The position numbers and the translations under genes were made by a program. A stretch of DNA of 64,000 nucleotides, taken from Streptococcus mitis. Lineage in GTDB: Bacteria; Bacillota; Bacilli; Lactobacillales; Streptococcaceae. Below the pieces are notes generated by a model. It ran no database searches and was not told the origin of the DNA. It worked only from the letters and a program-made list of their open reading frames with translations. The stretch's first letter is position 1. Every line of letters begins with the position of its first letter. Shown piece after piece: positions 18,072 through 26,562 of this stretch. Location of the stretch: the NCBI RefSeq assembly GCF_013305725.1, contig NZ_CP047883.1:351001-415000 (forward strand), in the 5' to 3' direction.

Positions 18072-19271
18072 ATGGCAAAATTGACTGTTAAAGACGTTGA
18101 ATTGAAAGGGAAAAAAGTTCTCGTTCGTGTTGACTTCAACGTACCTGTAAAAGATGGCGTGATTACCAACGACAACCGTATCACTGCAGCTCTTCCAACT
18201 ATCAAGTACATCCTTGAACAAGGTGGACGTGCTATCCTCTTTTCTCACCTTGGCCGTGTAAAAGAAGAAGCAGACAAAGCTGGTAAATCACTTGCTCCTG
18301 TAGCTGCTGACTTGGCAGCTAAATTGGGTCAAGACGTTGCTTTCCTTCCAGGTGTCACTCGTGGTGCTGAATTGGAAGCAGCTATCAACGCTCTTGAAGA
18401 TGGACAAGTTCTCTTGGTTGAAAACACTCGTTACGAAGATGTTGACGGCAAGAAAGAATCTAAAAACGATCCTGAACTTGGTAAATACTGGGCATCACTT
18501 GGAGATGGTATCTTCGTAAACGATGCATTCGGTACAGCTCACCGTGCACACGCATCTAACGTTGGTATCTCAGCAAACGTTGAAAAAGCAGTTGCTGGTT
18601 TCCTTCTTGAAAACGAAATTGCCTACATCCAAGAAGCAGTTGAAACTCCAGAACGTCCATTCGTAGCGATCCTTGGTGGTTCAAAAGTTTCAGACAAGAT
18701 TGGTGTTATCGAAAACTTGCTTGAAAAAGCTGATAAAGTCCTTATCGGTGGTGGTATGACTTACACATTCTACAAAGCACAAGGTATCGAAATCGGTAAC
18801 TCGCTTGTAGAAGAAGACAAATTGGATGTTGCGAAAGCTCTTCTTGAAAAAGCAAACGGTAAATTGATCTTGCCAGTTGACTCAAAAGAAGCTAACGCAT
18901 TTGCTGGCTACACTGAAGTACGTGACACTGAAGGTGAAGCAGTTTCTGAAGGCTTCCTTGGTCTTGACATCGGTCCAAAATCTATTGCTAAATTTGACGA
19001 AGCTTTGACTGGTGCCAAAACAGTTGTATGGAACGGACCTATGGGTGTATTTGAAAACCCAGATTTCCAAGCTGGTACAATCGGTGTGATGGACGCTATC
19101 GTGAAACAACCAGGCGTTAAATCAATCATCGGTGGTGGTGACTCAGCTGCCGCAGCGATTAACCTTGGCCGTGCAGACAAATTCTCATGGATTAGTACGG
19201 GCGGAGGTGCTTCAATGGAACTTCTCGAAGGTAAAGTATTGCCAGGTTTGGCTGCACTTACAGAAAAATAA
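18072..19271 (+). CDS. pgk: Phosphoglycerate kinase
   Basis: 399 residues, full length. Signature blocks are clear: [11 protein letters not shown] near the start, SHLGR (substrate-binding), [36 protein letters not shown] and the C-terminal [10 protein letters not shown]...STGGGAS nucleotide-site loop. It makes ATP from 1,3-bisphosphoglycerate in glycolysis. Codon usage is strongly biased, as expected of a highly expressed gene. The 3' flank carries a second, divergent copy of its last 23 codons. Confidence 0.97.
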   Translation: MAKLTVKDVELKGKKVLVRVDFNVPVKDGVITNDNRITAALPTIKYILEQGGRAILFSHLGRVKEEADKAGKSLAPVAADLAAKLGQDVAFLPGVTRGAELEAAINALEDGQVLLVENTRYEDVDGKKESKNDPELGKYWASLGDGIFVNDAFGTAHRAHASNVGISANVEKAVAGFLLENEIAYIQEAVETPERPFVAILGGSKVSDKIGVIENLLEKADKVLIGGGMTYTFYKAQGIEIGNSLVEEDKLDVAKALLEKANGKLILPVDSKEANAFAGYTEVRDTEGEAVSEGFLGLDIGPKSIAKFDEALTGAKTVVWNGPMGVFENPDFQAGTIGVMDAIVKQPGVKSIIGGGDSAAAAINLGRADKFSWISTGGGASMELLEGKVLPGLAALTEK

Positions 19272-19335
19272 TTTCAGCCCGTTAGTCTCTACAAAATCCT
19301 GATTTTGTAGAAAAAGGAACAAAACTGAAACGTTA

Positions 19336-19364
19336 ACAAAAAGGTGGCTATGTCACCTTTTTGT
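19336..19364 (+). terminator. pgk terminator
   Basis: Stem 19336-19346 / 19354-19364 (11 bp) with T-rich right arm, 64 bases after pgk. Confidence 0.75.
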
Positions 19365-19387
19365 GTTAGTGTAGGTATTTGTGACGC

Positions 19388-19459
19388 GGTGGTGGAGCAT
19401 CAATGGAACTTCTTGAAGGTAAAGTTCTTCCAGGACTTGCAGCTTTGACAGAAAAATAA
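19388..19459 (+). pseudogene. Second, divergent pgk 3' end (remnant)
   Basis: 24 codons here encode [23 protein letters not shown] plus stop, the same peptide as the end of pgk at 19200-19271, but with many synonymous differences (GTT CTT against GTA TTG, for example). Upstream sequence is not pgk and has stops. It is followed by its own hairpin (19477-19488 / 19499-19510). It looks like the tail of another strain's pgk and terminator left by recombination. Confidence 0.85.
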
Positions 19460-19476
19460 GATTTCATAAATGAATC

Positions 19477-19510
19477 AAAGAAGAGAGGGATGACAGTTCC
19501 TCTTTTCTTT
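19477..19510 (+). terminator. Second terminator behind the pgk remnant
   Basis: A 12-base stem with one G-U pair, ten-base loop and T-rich right arm, 18 bases after the remnant's stop; probably the donor pgk terminator. Confidence 0.7.
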
Positions 19511-19594
19511 TACTTAAAATAAAAACGCTTCCTCTCAACTATTGCTCATAAAATCAGCCAATTTATGATAAAATGGAAATAGAAAGTTGAGATT

Positions 19595-20122
19595 ATGAGT
19601 TATTTTAAAAAATATAAATTCGATAAATCCCAGTTCAAACTTGGTATGCGAACCTTTAAAACAGGTATTGCTGTTTTTCTAGTTCTCTTGATTTTTGGCT
19701 TTTTTGGCTGGAAAGGTCTTCAAATCGGTGCTTTAACAGCCGTTTTTAGCCTGAGGGAGAGTTTTGATAAGAGTGTCCATTTTGGGACTTCGCGTATTCT
19801 AGGAAATAGTATCGGTGGCCTCTATGCCCTAGTCTTCTTCTTATTAAATACCTTTTTCCACGAAGCCTTTTGGGTGACCTTGGTAGTTGTTCCAATCTGC
19901 ACCATGTTAACCATTATGACAAATGTAGCCATGAATAACAAAGCAGGAGTTATTGGTGGTGTAGCAGCTATGTTAATCATTACCCTATCGATTCCGAGCG
20001 GCGAAACAATTTTGTACGTATTTGCGCGTGTATCAGAAACTTTCATGGGAGTTTTTGTCGCAATTCTCGTAAATTACGATATTGATCGTATTCGGCTCTT
20101 TTTAGAGAAAAAAGAAAAATAA
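19595..20122 (+). CDS. FUSC/aromatic-acid-exporter-like membrane protein
   Basis: 175 residues with four to five hydrophobic helices (FLVLLIFGFFGWKGLQIGALTA, IGGLYALVFFLLNTFF, FWVTLVVVPICTMLTI, AAMLIITLSI). This matches the N-terminal half of the ArAE/FUSC (DUF939-type) family, often short in streptococci. Such proteins are putative efflux components, but the substrate is unknown. The stop lies at the edge of the GlnR box that precedes glnR. Confidence 0.8.
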   Translation: MSYFKKYKFDKSQFKLGMRTFKTGIAVFLVLLIFGFFGWKGLQIGALTAVFSLRESFDKSVHFGTSRILGNSIGGLYALVFFLLNTFFHEAFWVTLVVVPICTMLTIMTNVAMNNKAGVIGGVAAMLIITLSIPSGETILYVFARVSETFMGVFVAILVNYDIDRIRLFLEKKEK

Positions 20123-20140
20123 TGTTACATTTTATAACAT
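20122..20140 (+). promoter_or_regulatory. GlnR operator upstream of glnR
   Basis: ATGTTA (20122-20127) and TAACAT (20135-20140) separated by seven bases match the GlnR/TnrA box TGTNA-N7-TNACA exactly. It lies just upstream of the glnR -35, fitting autoregulation of glnRA by nitrogen status. Confidence 0.9.
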
Positions 20141-20146
20141 TATCAA

Positions 20147-20175
20147 TTGACGTTTGTCTTTTTTTAGACTATAAT
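20147..20175 (+). promoter_or_regulatory. glnRA promoter
   Basis: TTGACG (20147-20152), 17 bases, TATAAT (20170-20175); 23 bases before the glnR start, with GAAGGA as ribosome site. Confidence 0.85.
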
Positions 20176-20198
20176 AGACAGAAAGAAGGAAATTGTAA

Positions 20199-20555
20199 AT
20201 GAAGGAAAAAGAATTTCGCCGAAATATGGCTGTTTTTCCTATCGGCAGTGTTATGAAGTTGACCGATCTATCGGCGCGTCAGATTCGTTATTATGAAGAT
20301 CAAGAGTTGATTAAGCCTGATCGAAACGAAGGGAACCGTCGCATGTATTCCTTGAATGACATGGATCGTCTGCTTGAAATCAAAGATTATATCTCTGAAG
20401 GTTATAATATCGCTGCCATTAAGAAAAAATATGCTGAACGTGAAGCGAAATCCAAGAAAGCGGTGAGTCAGACTGAGGTGCGTCGTGCACTTCACAATGA
20501 ACTCCTCCAACAGGGTCGCTTTGCTTCGGTACGATCACCTTTTGGTCGCGGTTAG
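20199..20555 (+). CDS. glnR: Nitrogen regulator GlnR, MerR family
   Basis: 118 residues. The N-terminal MerR winged helix is clear (GSVMKLTDLSARQIRYYEDQELIKPDR). The C-terminal tail is the part that senses feedback-inhibited glutamine synthetase in Firmicutes. GlnR represses glnA, glnPQ and gdhA when nitrogen is plentiful. It forms an operon with glnA, 36 bases downstream, and has a perfect GlnR box in its own promoter. Confidence 0.94.
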   Translation: MKEKEFRRNMAVFPIGSVMKLTDLSARQIRYYEDQELIKPDRNEGNRRMYSLNDMDRLLEIKDYISEGYNIAAIKKKYAEREAKSKKAVSQTEVRRALHNELLQQGRFASVRSPFGRG

Positions 20556-20591
20556 CCAACCGCAAGTAGTCATACATTAAGGAGAAAACTC

Positions 20592-21938
20592 ATGCCAATC
20601 ACAGCTGCAGATATTCGTCGTGAAGTCAAGGAAAAAAATGTTACCTTTATCCGTCTCATGTTCTCAGATATTTTGGGAACCATGAAAAACGTCGAAATTC
20701 CTGCTACAGATGAACAGTTAGATAAAGTCTTGTCAAACAAGGCTATGTTTGATGGATCTTCTATTGAAGGTTTTGTACGTATCAATGAGTCGGATATGTA
20801 CTTGTACCCTGACTTGGATACATGGACAGTCTTCCCTTGGGGAGATGAAAATGGAAGTGTTGCAGGTTTGATCTGTGATGTCTATACAACAGAAGGTGAA
20901 CCATTTGCGGGTGACCCTCGTGGCAATCTCAAACGTGCTCTTCGTCATATGGAAGAAGTAGGATTCAAATCTTTCAACCTTGGGCCAGAGCCAGAATTCT
21001 TCCTATTTAAACTAGATGAAAATGGAGACCCAACACTTGAAGTAAATGACAAGGGTGGCTACTTTGATTTGGCACCTACTGACCTTGCGGACAATACACG
21101 TCGTGAGATTGTCAATGTCTTGACCAAAATGGGATTTGAAGTAGAAGCGAGTCACCATGAGGTTGCGGTTGGACAACATGAAATTGACTTTAAGTACGAT
21201 GAAGTTCTCCGTGCCTGTGATAAGATTCAAATCTTTAAACTTGTTGTTAAAACCATTGCTCGCAAACATGGTCTTTATGCAACCTTTATGGCAAAACCAA
21301 AATTTGGTATTGCTGGATCAGGTATGCACTGTAATATGTCCTTGTTTGATGCAGAAGGAAATAATGCCTTCTTTGATCCAAGTGATCCAAAAGGAATGCA
21401 GTTGTCAGAAACGGCCTACTATTTCCTTGGCGGTTTGATTAAGCATGCCTACAACTATACTGCCATCATGAACCCAACGGTTAACTCATACAAACGTTTG
21501 GTTCCAGGTTATGAAGCGCCTGTTTACATTGCTTGGGCTGGTCGTAACCGTTCGCCACTTGTGCGCGTGCCTGCTTCACGTGGTATGGGAACTCGTCTTG
21601 AGTTGCGTTCAGTGGATCCAATGGCGAACCCGTATATCGCTATGGCGGTTCTTTTGGAAGTTGGTTTGCATGGTATTGAAAATAAAATCGAAGCACCAGC
21701 TCCTATCGAAGAAAATATCTACATCATGACAGCAGAAGAGCGCAAGGAAGCTGGTATCACAGATCTTCCATCAACCCTTCACAACGCCTTGAAAGCTTTG
21801 ACAGAAGATGAGGTTGTCAGAGCAGCTCTTGGAGAACATATCTATACTAGTTTCCTTGAAGCAAAACGAATTGAATGGGCAAGTTATGCAACTTTCGTTT
21901 CACAATGGGAAATTGATAACTATTTAGATCTTTACTAA
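20592..21938 (+). CDS. glnA: Glutamine synthetase, type I
   Basis: 448 residues, the length of Gram-positive GSI-alpha enzymes. Motifs include [47 protein letters not shown] (ATP site) and [17 protein letters not shown]. It makes glutamine from glutamate, ammonia and ATP and also acts as GlnR's co-regulator. A ribosome site AAGGAG precedes the ATG, and a terminator follows at 22010. Confidence 0.97.
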   Translation: MPITAADIRREVKEKNVTFIRLMFSDILGTMKNVEIPATDEQLDKVLSNKAMFDGSSIEGFVRINESDMYLYPDLDTWTVFPWGDENGSVAGLICDVYTTEGEPFAGDPRGNLKRALRHMEEVGFKSFNLGPEPEFFLFKLDENGDPTLEVNDKGGYFDLAPTDLADNTRREIVNVLTKMGFEVEASHHEVAVGQHEIDFKYDEVLRACDKIQIFKLVVKTIARKHGLYATFMAKPKFGIAGSGMHCNMSLFDAEGNNAFFDPSDPKGMQLSETAYYFLGGLIKHAYNYTAIMNPTVNSYKRLVPGYEAPVYIAWAGRNRSPLVRVPASRGMGTRLELRSVDPMANPYIAMAVLLEVGLHGIENKIEAPAPIEENIYIMTAEERKEAGITDLPSTLHNALKALTEDEVVRAALGEHIYTSFLEAKRIEWASYATFVSQWEIDNYLDLY

Positions 21939-22009
21939 TATAGAAGAAAGATTGCCTGTGGGCAAACAGTCATACAGCAGTCTAAGCCATCAAATACCTA
22001 TAACCCTTA

Positions 22010-22033
22010 AAATAGCGATTTCGGTCGCTATTT
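22010..22033 (+). terminator. glnRA terminator
   Basis: Nine-base stem (22010-22018 / 22025-22033) with a six-base loop and a following T-rich tract. The stretch from here to 22221 shows only short fragments and no gene I can support. Confidence 0.8.
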
Positions 22034-22221
22034 ATTTTTCAAAAAATCCTCTTGACTCTTTTGAGAATTAGATTTATCATCAGACGTGTAGAAGAAAACC
22101 AAGGAGTAACTGCAGAAAAGGTGGAGGTTTTGAATATTCGATTGGAAGTAAAAAATTGAATTATCTATAATCTCATCAACAATAAACCTATTTCAACCCC
22201 ATTATCTATAGGCGTATTTTT

Positions 22222-23610
22222 ATGCCTTTTTATATACTTGAAGCACATAAGAAACCTTATGAGAAGTTCGCTGATGGAAGTGTTCAAGAAATTAAGGTTC
22301 CTTATGATATTCCTGAGAATTGGGAGTGGGTGAAGGTTGGTAATATTTGTACTACAAATATTGGGCTGACTTTTAAACCGAGTGAAGTTCAAGAAACAGG
22401 AATACCTATCTATAAGGCTAATAATATTAAAAACGGGAAAATTAGCACACTAGATTTAGCCTTTGTATCTGAAAAAACGATAATAAAGGAAAATGAGTGG
22501 CTAAACAAAAATGATATTTTAATGGCTGTTAGAAGCGGTAGTAAGCAGCTTGTCGGAAAGACAGCTATTGTCGAAAATTTAAAGACGAAAACGAGTTTTG
22601 GTGCATTTATGTCAGTAATTCGTCCTATATCCATTTCTTCCACTTTTATGAACTATTTTTTTCAATCAAGTCATTTCAGAAGTCAGCTTGACGATGCAAA
22701 CACAACTACGATTTTTCAAGTTACTCAAAAAATGTTAAAGGAGACTCTCCTCCCCCTTCCACCCCTCGCCGAACAAAAACGGATTGTTGCTCAAATTGAA
22801 CGAGCCTTGAAAAAGGTTGAAATTTACGCTGAAAGCTACAATCAACTCCAAAAGTTAGATAAAATTTTTCCAGATAAACTAAAAAAATCTATTCTTCAAT
22901 ATGCTATGCAAGGAAAATTAGTTGAACAAGACCCAAATGATGAATCAGTCGAAGTTTTACTTGAAACAATACGAGCAGAAAAACAAAAACTCTTTGAAGA
23001 AGGCAAGATTAAAAAGAAAGATTTGGAGATTTCAATTGTTTCCCAAGGAGATGATAACTCTTATTATGAGGAAGTTCCTTATGAAATACCAAAAAGTTGG
23101 GAGTGGGTGAGGTTTTCTACATTGGTTGAAATTGTTAGAGGTGGTTCTCCACGACCAATCAAAGATTATCTTACTTCTGAAGTAGATGGAATAAATTGGA
23201 TAAAAATAGGTGATACTGAAAAGGGTGAAAAGTATATAAATAATGTTAAAGAAAAAATCAAAAAATCAGGGCTTAACAAAACTAGATTTGTAAAAAAAGG
23301 TACATTTTTGTTAACTAATTCTATGAGTTTTGGTAGACCTTATATTTTGAATGTTGATGGTGCAATACACGATGGATGGTTGGCTATTTCGAACTATGAA
23401 AACTCATTAAATAGAGATTACCTATTCTATATTCTTTCATCAAATGTAGTTTATTCTCAATTTTTATCTCTAATTAGTGGAGCTGTTGTGAAAAACTTGA
23501 ATAGTGATAAAGTTGCTTCTATTCTAATCCCCCTCCCCCCACTATCCGAACAAACTAGAATCGTTGATAAAATCGAACAATCTTTCGCCCATATTGACGC
23601 ACTAATTTAG
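22222..23610 (+). CDS. hsdS: Silent HsdS cassette (two target-recognition domains) of the invertible locus
   Basis: 462 codons encoding two HsdS target-recognition domains with their conserved helices (PPLAEQKRIVAQIERALKKVE..., PPLSEQTRIVDKIEQSF) but lacking the true N-terminus of HsdS. The open frame's ATG at 22222 has no ribosome site and its first ten codons are not HsdS-like, so this is probably an unexpressed store of TRD alleles. Two stretches are inverted copies of parts of the expressed hsdS (22251-22333 and 22867-23068). Recombination between them would exchange TRDs and change methylation specificity, as described for the pneumococcal SpnIII/ivr locus. Confidence 0.85.
   Translation: MPFYILEAHKKPYEKFADGSVQEIKVPYDIPENWEWVKVGNICTTNIGLTFKPSEVQETGIPIYKANNIKNGKISTLDLAFVSEKTIIKENEWLNKNDILMAVRSGSKQLVGKTAIVENLKTKTSFGAFMSVIRPISISSTFMNYFFQSSHFRSQLDDANTTTIFQVTQKMLKETLLPLPPLAEQKRIVAQIERALKKVEIYAESYNQLQKLDKIFPDKLKKSILQYAMQGKLVEQDPNDESVEVLLETIRAEKQKLFEEGKIKKKDLEISIVSQGDDNSYYEEVPYEIPKSWEWVRFSTLVEIVRGGSPRPIKDYLTSEVDGINWIKIGDTEKGEKYINNVKEKIKKSGLNKTRFVKKGTFLLTNSMSFGRPYILNVDGAIHDGWLAISNYENSLNRDYLFYILSSNVVYSQFLSLISGAVVKNLNSDKVASILIPLPPLSEQTRIVDKIEQSFAHIDALI
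22251..22333 (+). repeat. Invertible-locus inverted repeat 1 (about 83 bp), silent copy
   Basis: Matches the reverse complement of 26289-26371 in the expressed hsdS, with scattered mismatches. It lies just before the first TRD and codes for KPYEKFADGS...VPYDIP in both copies, so inversion here swaps whole TRD1. Confidence 0.88.
22867..23068 (+). repeat. Invertible-locus inverted repeat 2 (202 bp), silent copy
   Basis: Reverse complement of 25587-25788, same length with no gaps and about nine mismatches by hand count. It encodes the central conserved helices of HsdS between TRD1 and TRD2, starting FPDKLKKSILQYAMQGKL. Confidence 0.92.
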
Positions 23611-23666
23611 TATAATAGTTTTACGTGCGGTGGAATTTCTATCAAACATAAGATAGGAGTTTTACG

Positions 23667-24463
23667 TTGAAAGATTTTGAATTACATTTGAAGAAAGCTG
23701 GTTTAGCTGAAAATACTGTGCGTTCGTACCTTTATGGTGTTCGATTTTTCTTGGAGAATTACGAACTCAAAATGGAAGAATTATTTGAATACAAAGGATA
23801 TTTATTAGACAATTTTAAACCTAAAACTGTCAATTTGCGACTACAAGGAGTAAATAAATATCTGGCTTTTATTGGTCATGATGATTTGAAATTAAAATTT
23901 ATCAAAGTACAGCAAAAACCGTTTTTAGAAGATGTCATTAGCCATGCTGATTACCTTTTTCTTAAACGTAGTTTGAAAAAAGATGGTATTTTAAAATGGC
24001 ATTTTGTTGTTTGGTTTTTAGGTGCAACTGGGGCTCGTGTAAGTGAACTTATTAAACTAAAAGTAGAGCATGTAGAAATCGGTTATTTTGACATTTACTC
24101 AAAAGGTGGTAAAATTCGTAGACTGTACATTCCTAAAAAATTAAGAAATAGTTGTCTTAGTTGGTTAGAATCAGAAAATCGCCGAAGTGGCTATTTATTT
24201 TTGAATAAATTTAACGAACCAATTACAGCAAGAGGAGTTGCTCAACAGTTAAAAAATTATCTGATAAATACAAAATGAATCCTAAAGTAATTTACCCTCA
24301 TTCTTTTAGGCATTTATTTGCTAAGAATTTTTTAGCGAAGTATAACGATATTGCCTTGCTCGCAGATTTGATGGGACACGAAAGTATAGAAACTACTCGA
24401 ATTTATCTAAGGAAAACAGCTACTGAACAACAAAATATTGTAGATAAAATTGTTAATTGGTAA
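23667..24463 (+). pseudogene. creX: Tyrosine DNA invertase of the ivr locus, frameshifted
   Basis: Two overlapping frames together give a 265-residue tyrosine recombinase. Frame one (from TTG at 23667, 203 codons) contains the first catalytic arginine (GATGARVSELIKL) and the beta-hairpin lysine region (KGGKIRRLYIPK). Frame two, from about 24263, has HSFRH, LMGHES and the nucleophile tyrosine (TRIYLRK). They are out of register by one base near 24258-24262; a missing base restores ...KNY-(A)DKYKMNPK... As read, the product stops at 24278 and lacks HxxR, the second histidine and the tyrosine, so it cannot recombine. The name CreX (also PsrA) comes from the pneumococcal locus. Confidence 0.87.
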
Positions 24464-24473
24464 AAAATAACAG

Positions 24474-25073
24474 GTGGTCAAACTGACCACCTGCTATTTT
24501 TGTGATTATGGCTCTTATTATGGGAATGTACCTATGAATTGGGTTGTTATAAAAATAAAAGATATTTTTTCAATAAATACAGGTCTTTCTTACAAGAAGG
24601 GCGATTTAAGCATTAATAATAAAGGTGTTAGAATTATACGTGGTGGTAATATTAAGCCTTTAGAATTTTCTCTGTTGGATAATGATTACTACATTGATAC
24701 ACAATTCATCTCCTCTGAGCAAGTTTATTTAAAACGTAATCAGCTAATAACACCTGTATCAACCTCTTTAGAACATATTGGAAAGTTTGCAAGAATCGAT
24801 AAAGACTATGATGGTGTTGTGGCTGGTGGATTTATTTTCCAATTAACACCATTCGAAAGTTCAGAGATTATTTCAAAATTTCTATTATTCAATTTGTCCT
24901 CTCCGTTATTTTATAAACAATTGAAAGCAATAACTAAACTATCAGGTCAAGCTTTATATAATATTCCTAAAACTACACTGAGCGAGCTATTAATTCCGTT
25001 AGCTCCTTTTGAGGAACAGGAACTTATTACTCAAAAAGTTGAGAAACTTTTTGAAAAAGTAAATCAACTTTAG
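24474..25073 (+). CDS. hsdS: Silent HsdS cassette with one target-recognition domain
   Basis: 199 codons; the part after the 15-bp repeat (24512-24526) is one HsdS TRD followed by the C-terminal helix (APFEEQELITQKVEKLFEKVNQL). The preceding codons from a GTG at 24474 do not resemble a protein start. It is therefore an alternative TRD2 awaiting inversion into the expressed gene. It is convergent with hsdS, and the two share 47 bases at their 3' ends, where near-palindromic DNA encodes similar C-terminal helices on both strands. Confidence 0.82.
   Translation: MVKLTTCYFCDYGSYYGNVPMNWVVIKIKDIFSINTGLSYKKGDLSINNKGVRIIRGGNIKPLEFSLLDNDYYIDTQFISSEQVYLKRNQLITPVSTSLEHIGKFARIDKDYDGVVAGGFIFQLTPFESSEIISKFLLFNLSSPLFYKQLKAITKLSGQALYNIPKTTLSELLIPLAPFEEQELITQKVEKLFEKVNQL
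24512..24526 (+). repeat. Invertible-locus inverted repeat 3 (15 bp), silent copy
   Basis: A perfect 15-base inverted match to 25583-25597 in hsdS. It lies at the junction before TRD2, so inversion exchanges TRD2 alone. A 15-bp repeat is one of the repeat sizes known at the pneumococcal ivr locus. Confidence 0.9.
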
Positions 25074-26562
25074 AAATGATTCTTTTCATCTCTTCATGGT
25101 TAGAAATAGGGATTAATAATTCGGAGATGCTGGTGCTATTTAATGTTTTCCCTTTGATAGCATCTTTTGAATCACCTAAAGTAGAGATGAGTGGCAAAAA
25201 TATCATTAAGTAATCTCTGATAATATTTTCTTTATTAGCATAGGGGAATATCGATATAATGGCTTCATTATGAGTGGCAGGAATATCCAATATGGCAACT
25301 TTTCCAATAGATAATTTAAAACTCATTAATAAAGTTCCTTTAGGTGAAATGTCTATTTTCTTTGATTTTAATGCTAATTTAGAAATAGATTCTCTCGTAT
25401 TAGTTACATAACCAGATATAGGCATATCTGATATAGATACCCAAGGTATTTCAGTTCCCCAAAAAGTAGCTTCACTGCGTGGAGGAGTTTTTCCTATTCT
25501 GAAGTTAACTAGGCTAGCAAATTTAATATATCTCCATGCTTCTGGAATTTCATATATAGGATAAGAGATTGTTTCATCTTTGTTCCCATAATAAGAGTTA
25601 TCATCTCCTTGGGAAACAATTGAAATCTCCAAATCTTTCTTTTTAATCTTGCCTTCATCAAAGAGTTTTTGCTTTTCTGCTCGTATTTTTTCAAGTAAAA
25701 CTTCGACTGATTCATCGTTAGGATCTTGATCAACTAACTTTCCCTGCATAGCATATTGAAGAATAGATTTTTTTAGTTTATCTGGAAATTCTTTATCTAG
25801 CTGTTCTAGTCTATTATAACTTTCAGCATATTCATCTACTTTTTCTAAAGCTGATTCGATTGCTTCTACTATTCGTTGTTGTTCAGATAGTGGGGGAAGA
25901 GGGATAAGAAGAGCTAAAAGTGTCCCTCTCGAAATTCCGGGAATCATGGACTGAGCTTGTAGTTTAATGTTGGGTAATAATTGTTGCAATTGATATTTTA
26001 GAAACACTAGATTTAAGTGAGTAGACTGAATAGCCATAATTTGTCGTGCGATATGTGCTTTTTGAAAATAATTAAAAGCTAATTCACCAATAGTGCCTTT
26101 AACAGTAATCAATAAGTCCCCTTTATAAGATAAGACAGTGGGATGATTAGTGTATCTATTGGTATTTACCAAACCATTAGAAAAATTACTAGCTCCAGTT
26201 ATATATGGAGTGTCACCTACTTTCCCGTCAAAATAATTAGATTTGTTTAAATCTCTCCCAGATAATAGGCTAATAGCTCTCCCCAACCTCACCCACTCCC
26301 AAGTATCAGGAATATCATAAGGAACATCAATTTCTTGAGTGCTTCCATCAGCAAACTTCTCATAAGGTTTCCCATCATCACCACGAAATATCTCAGTTTC
26401 CTTTTTATCTCGTTTGATTTTTCCTTCACTGATAAGTTTTTCTTTTTCAGCTTTGATTCTCTTTAATAATTCACTTGCAGGTTCGTCATTGGGATTTTGC
26501 GGCACTAATTTCCCTTCCATCGCTCTTTGGAGAATACTTGCTTTAAGTTGTTCTGGTGTCAT
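25027..26562 (-). CDS. hsdS: Type I restriction-modification specificity subunit (expressed)
   Basis: 511 residues: a true N-terminal start (MTPEQLKASILQRAMEGKLVPQNPNDEPASELL), TRD1, central conserved helices, TRD2 and the C-terminal helix. HsdS sets the DNA sequence recognised by the HsdM/HsdR complex, one half-site per TRD. Its ATG overlaps the hsdM stop by one base (TAATG). Three inverted-repeat segments inside it (26289-26371, 25587-25788, 25583-25597) match the silent cassettes, so this is the switchable gene. Which known specificity allele it represents needs comparison. Confidence 0.93.
   Translation of the reverse strand: MTPEQLKASILQRAMEGKLVPQNPNDEPASELLKRIKAEKEKLISEGKIKRDKKETEIFRGDDGKPYEKFADGSTQEIDVPYDIPDTWEWVRLGRAISLLSGRDLNKSNYFDGKVGDTPYITGASNFSNGLVNTNRYTNHPTVLSYKGDLLITVKGTIGELAFNYFQKAHIARQIMAIQSTHLNLVFLKYQLQQLLPNIKLQAQSMIPGISRGTLLALLIPLPPLSEQQRIVEAIESALEKVDEYAESYNRLEQLDKEFPDKLKKSILQYAMQGKLVDQDPNDESVEVLLEKIRAEKQKLFDEGKIKKKDLEISIVSQGDDNSYYGNKDETISYPIYEIPEAWRYIKFASLVNFRIGKTPPRSEATFWGTEIPWVSISDMPISGYVTNTRESISKLALKSKKIDISPKGTLLMSFKLSIGKVAILDIPATHNEAIISIFPYANKENIIRDYLMIFLPLISTLGDSKDAIKGKTLNSTSISELLIPISNHEEMKRIISKVDLLFQKVSQLFE
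25583..25788 (-). repeat. Inverted repeats 2 and 3, copies in expressed hsdS
   Basis: 25587-25788 pairs with 22867-23068, and 25583-25597 pairs with 24512-24526. The two elements overlap at the end of the central conserved region. Confidence 0.9.
26289..26371 (-). repeat. Inverted repeat 1, copy in expressed hsdS
   Basis: Pairs with 22251-22333 and marks the upstream exchange point for TRD1. Confidence 0.87.

Noticed and set aside
22060..22170. Possible short gene between glnA and the restriction locus
   Set aside because: The frames are under 40 codons, lack a ribosome site and match nothing I recognise; at best a fragment of a lost gene.
23597..23625. TTGACG and TATAAT near the invertase start as a promoter
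   Set aside because: The boxes are only 11 bases apart, too close for a sigma-A -35/-10 pair; the -10 alone may still be used.
22867..25788. CRISPR-like repetition
   Set aside because: The repeated blocks are few, long and inverted, and code for HsdS; there are no regularly spaced short repeats or cas genes.
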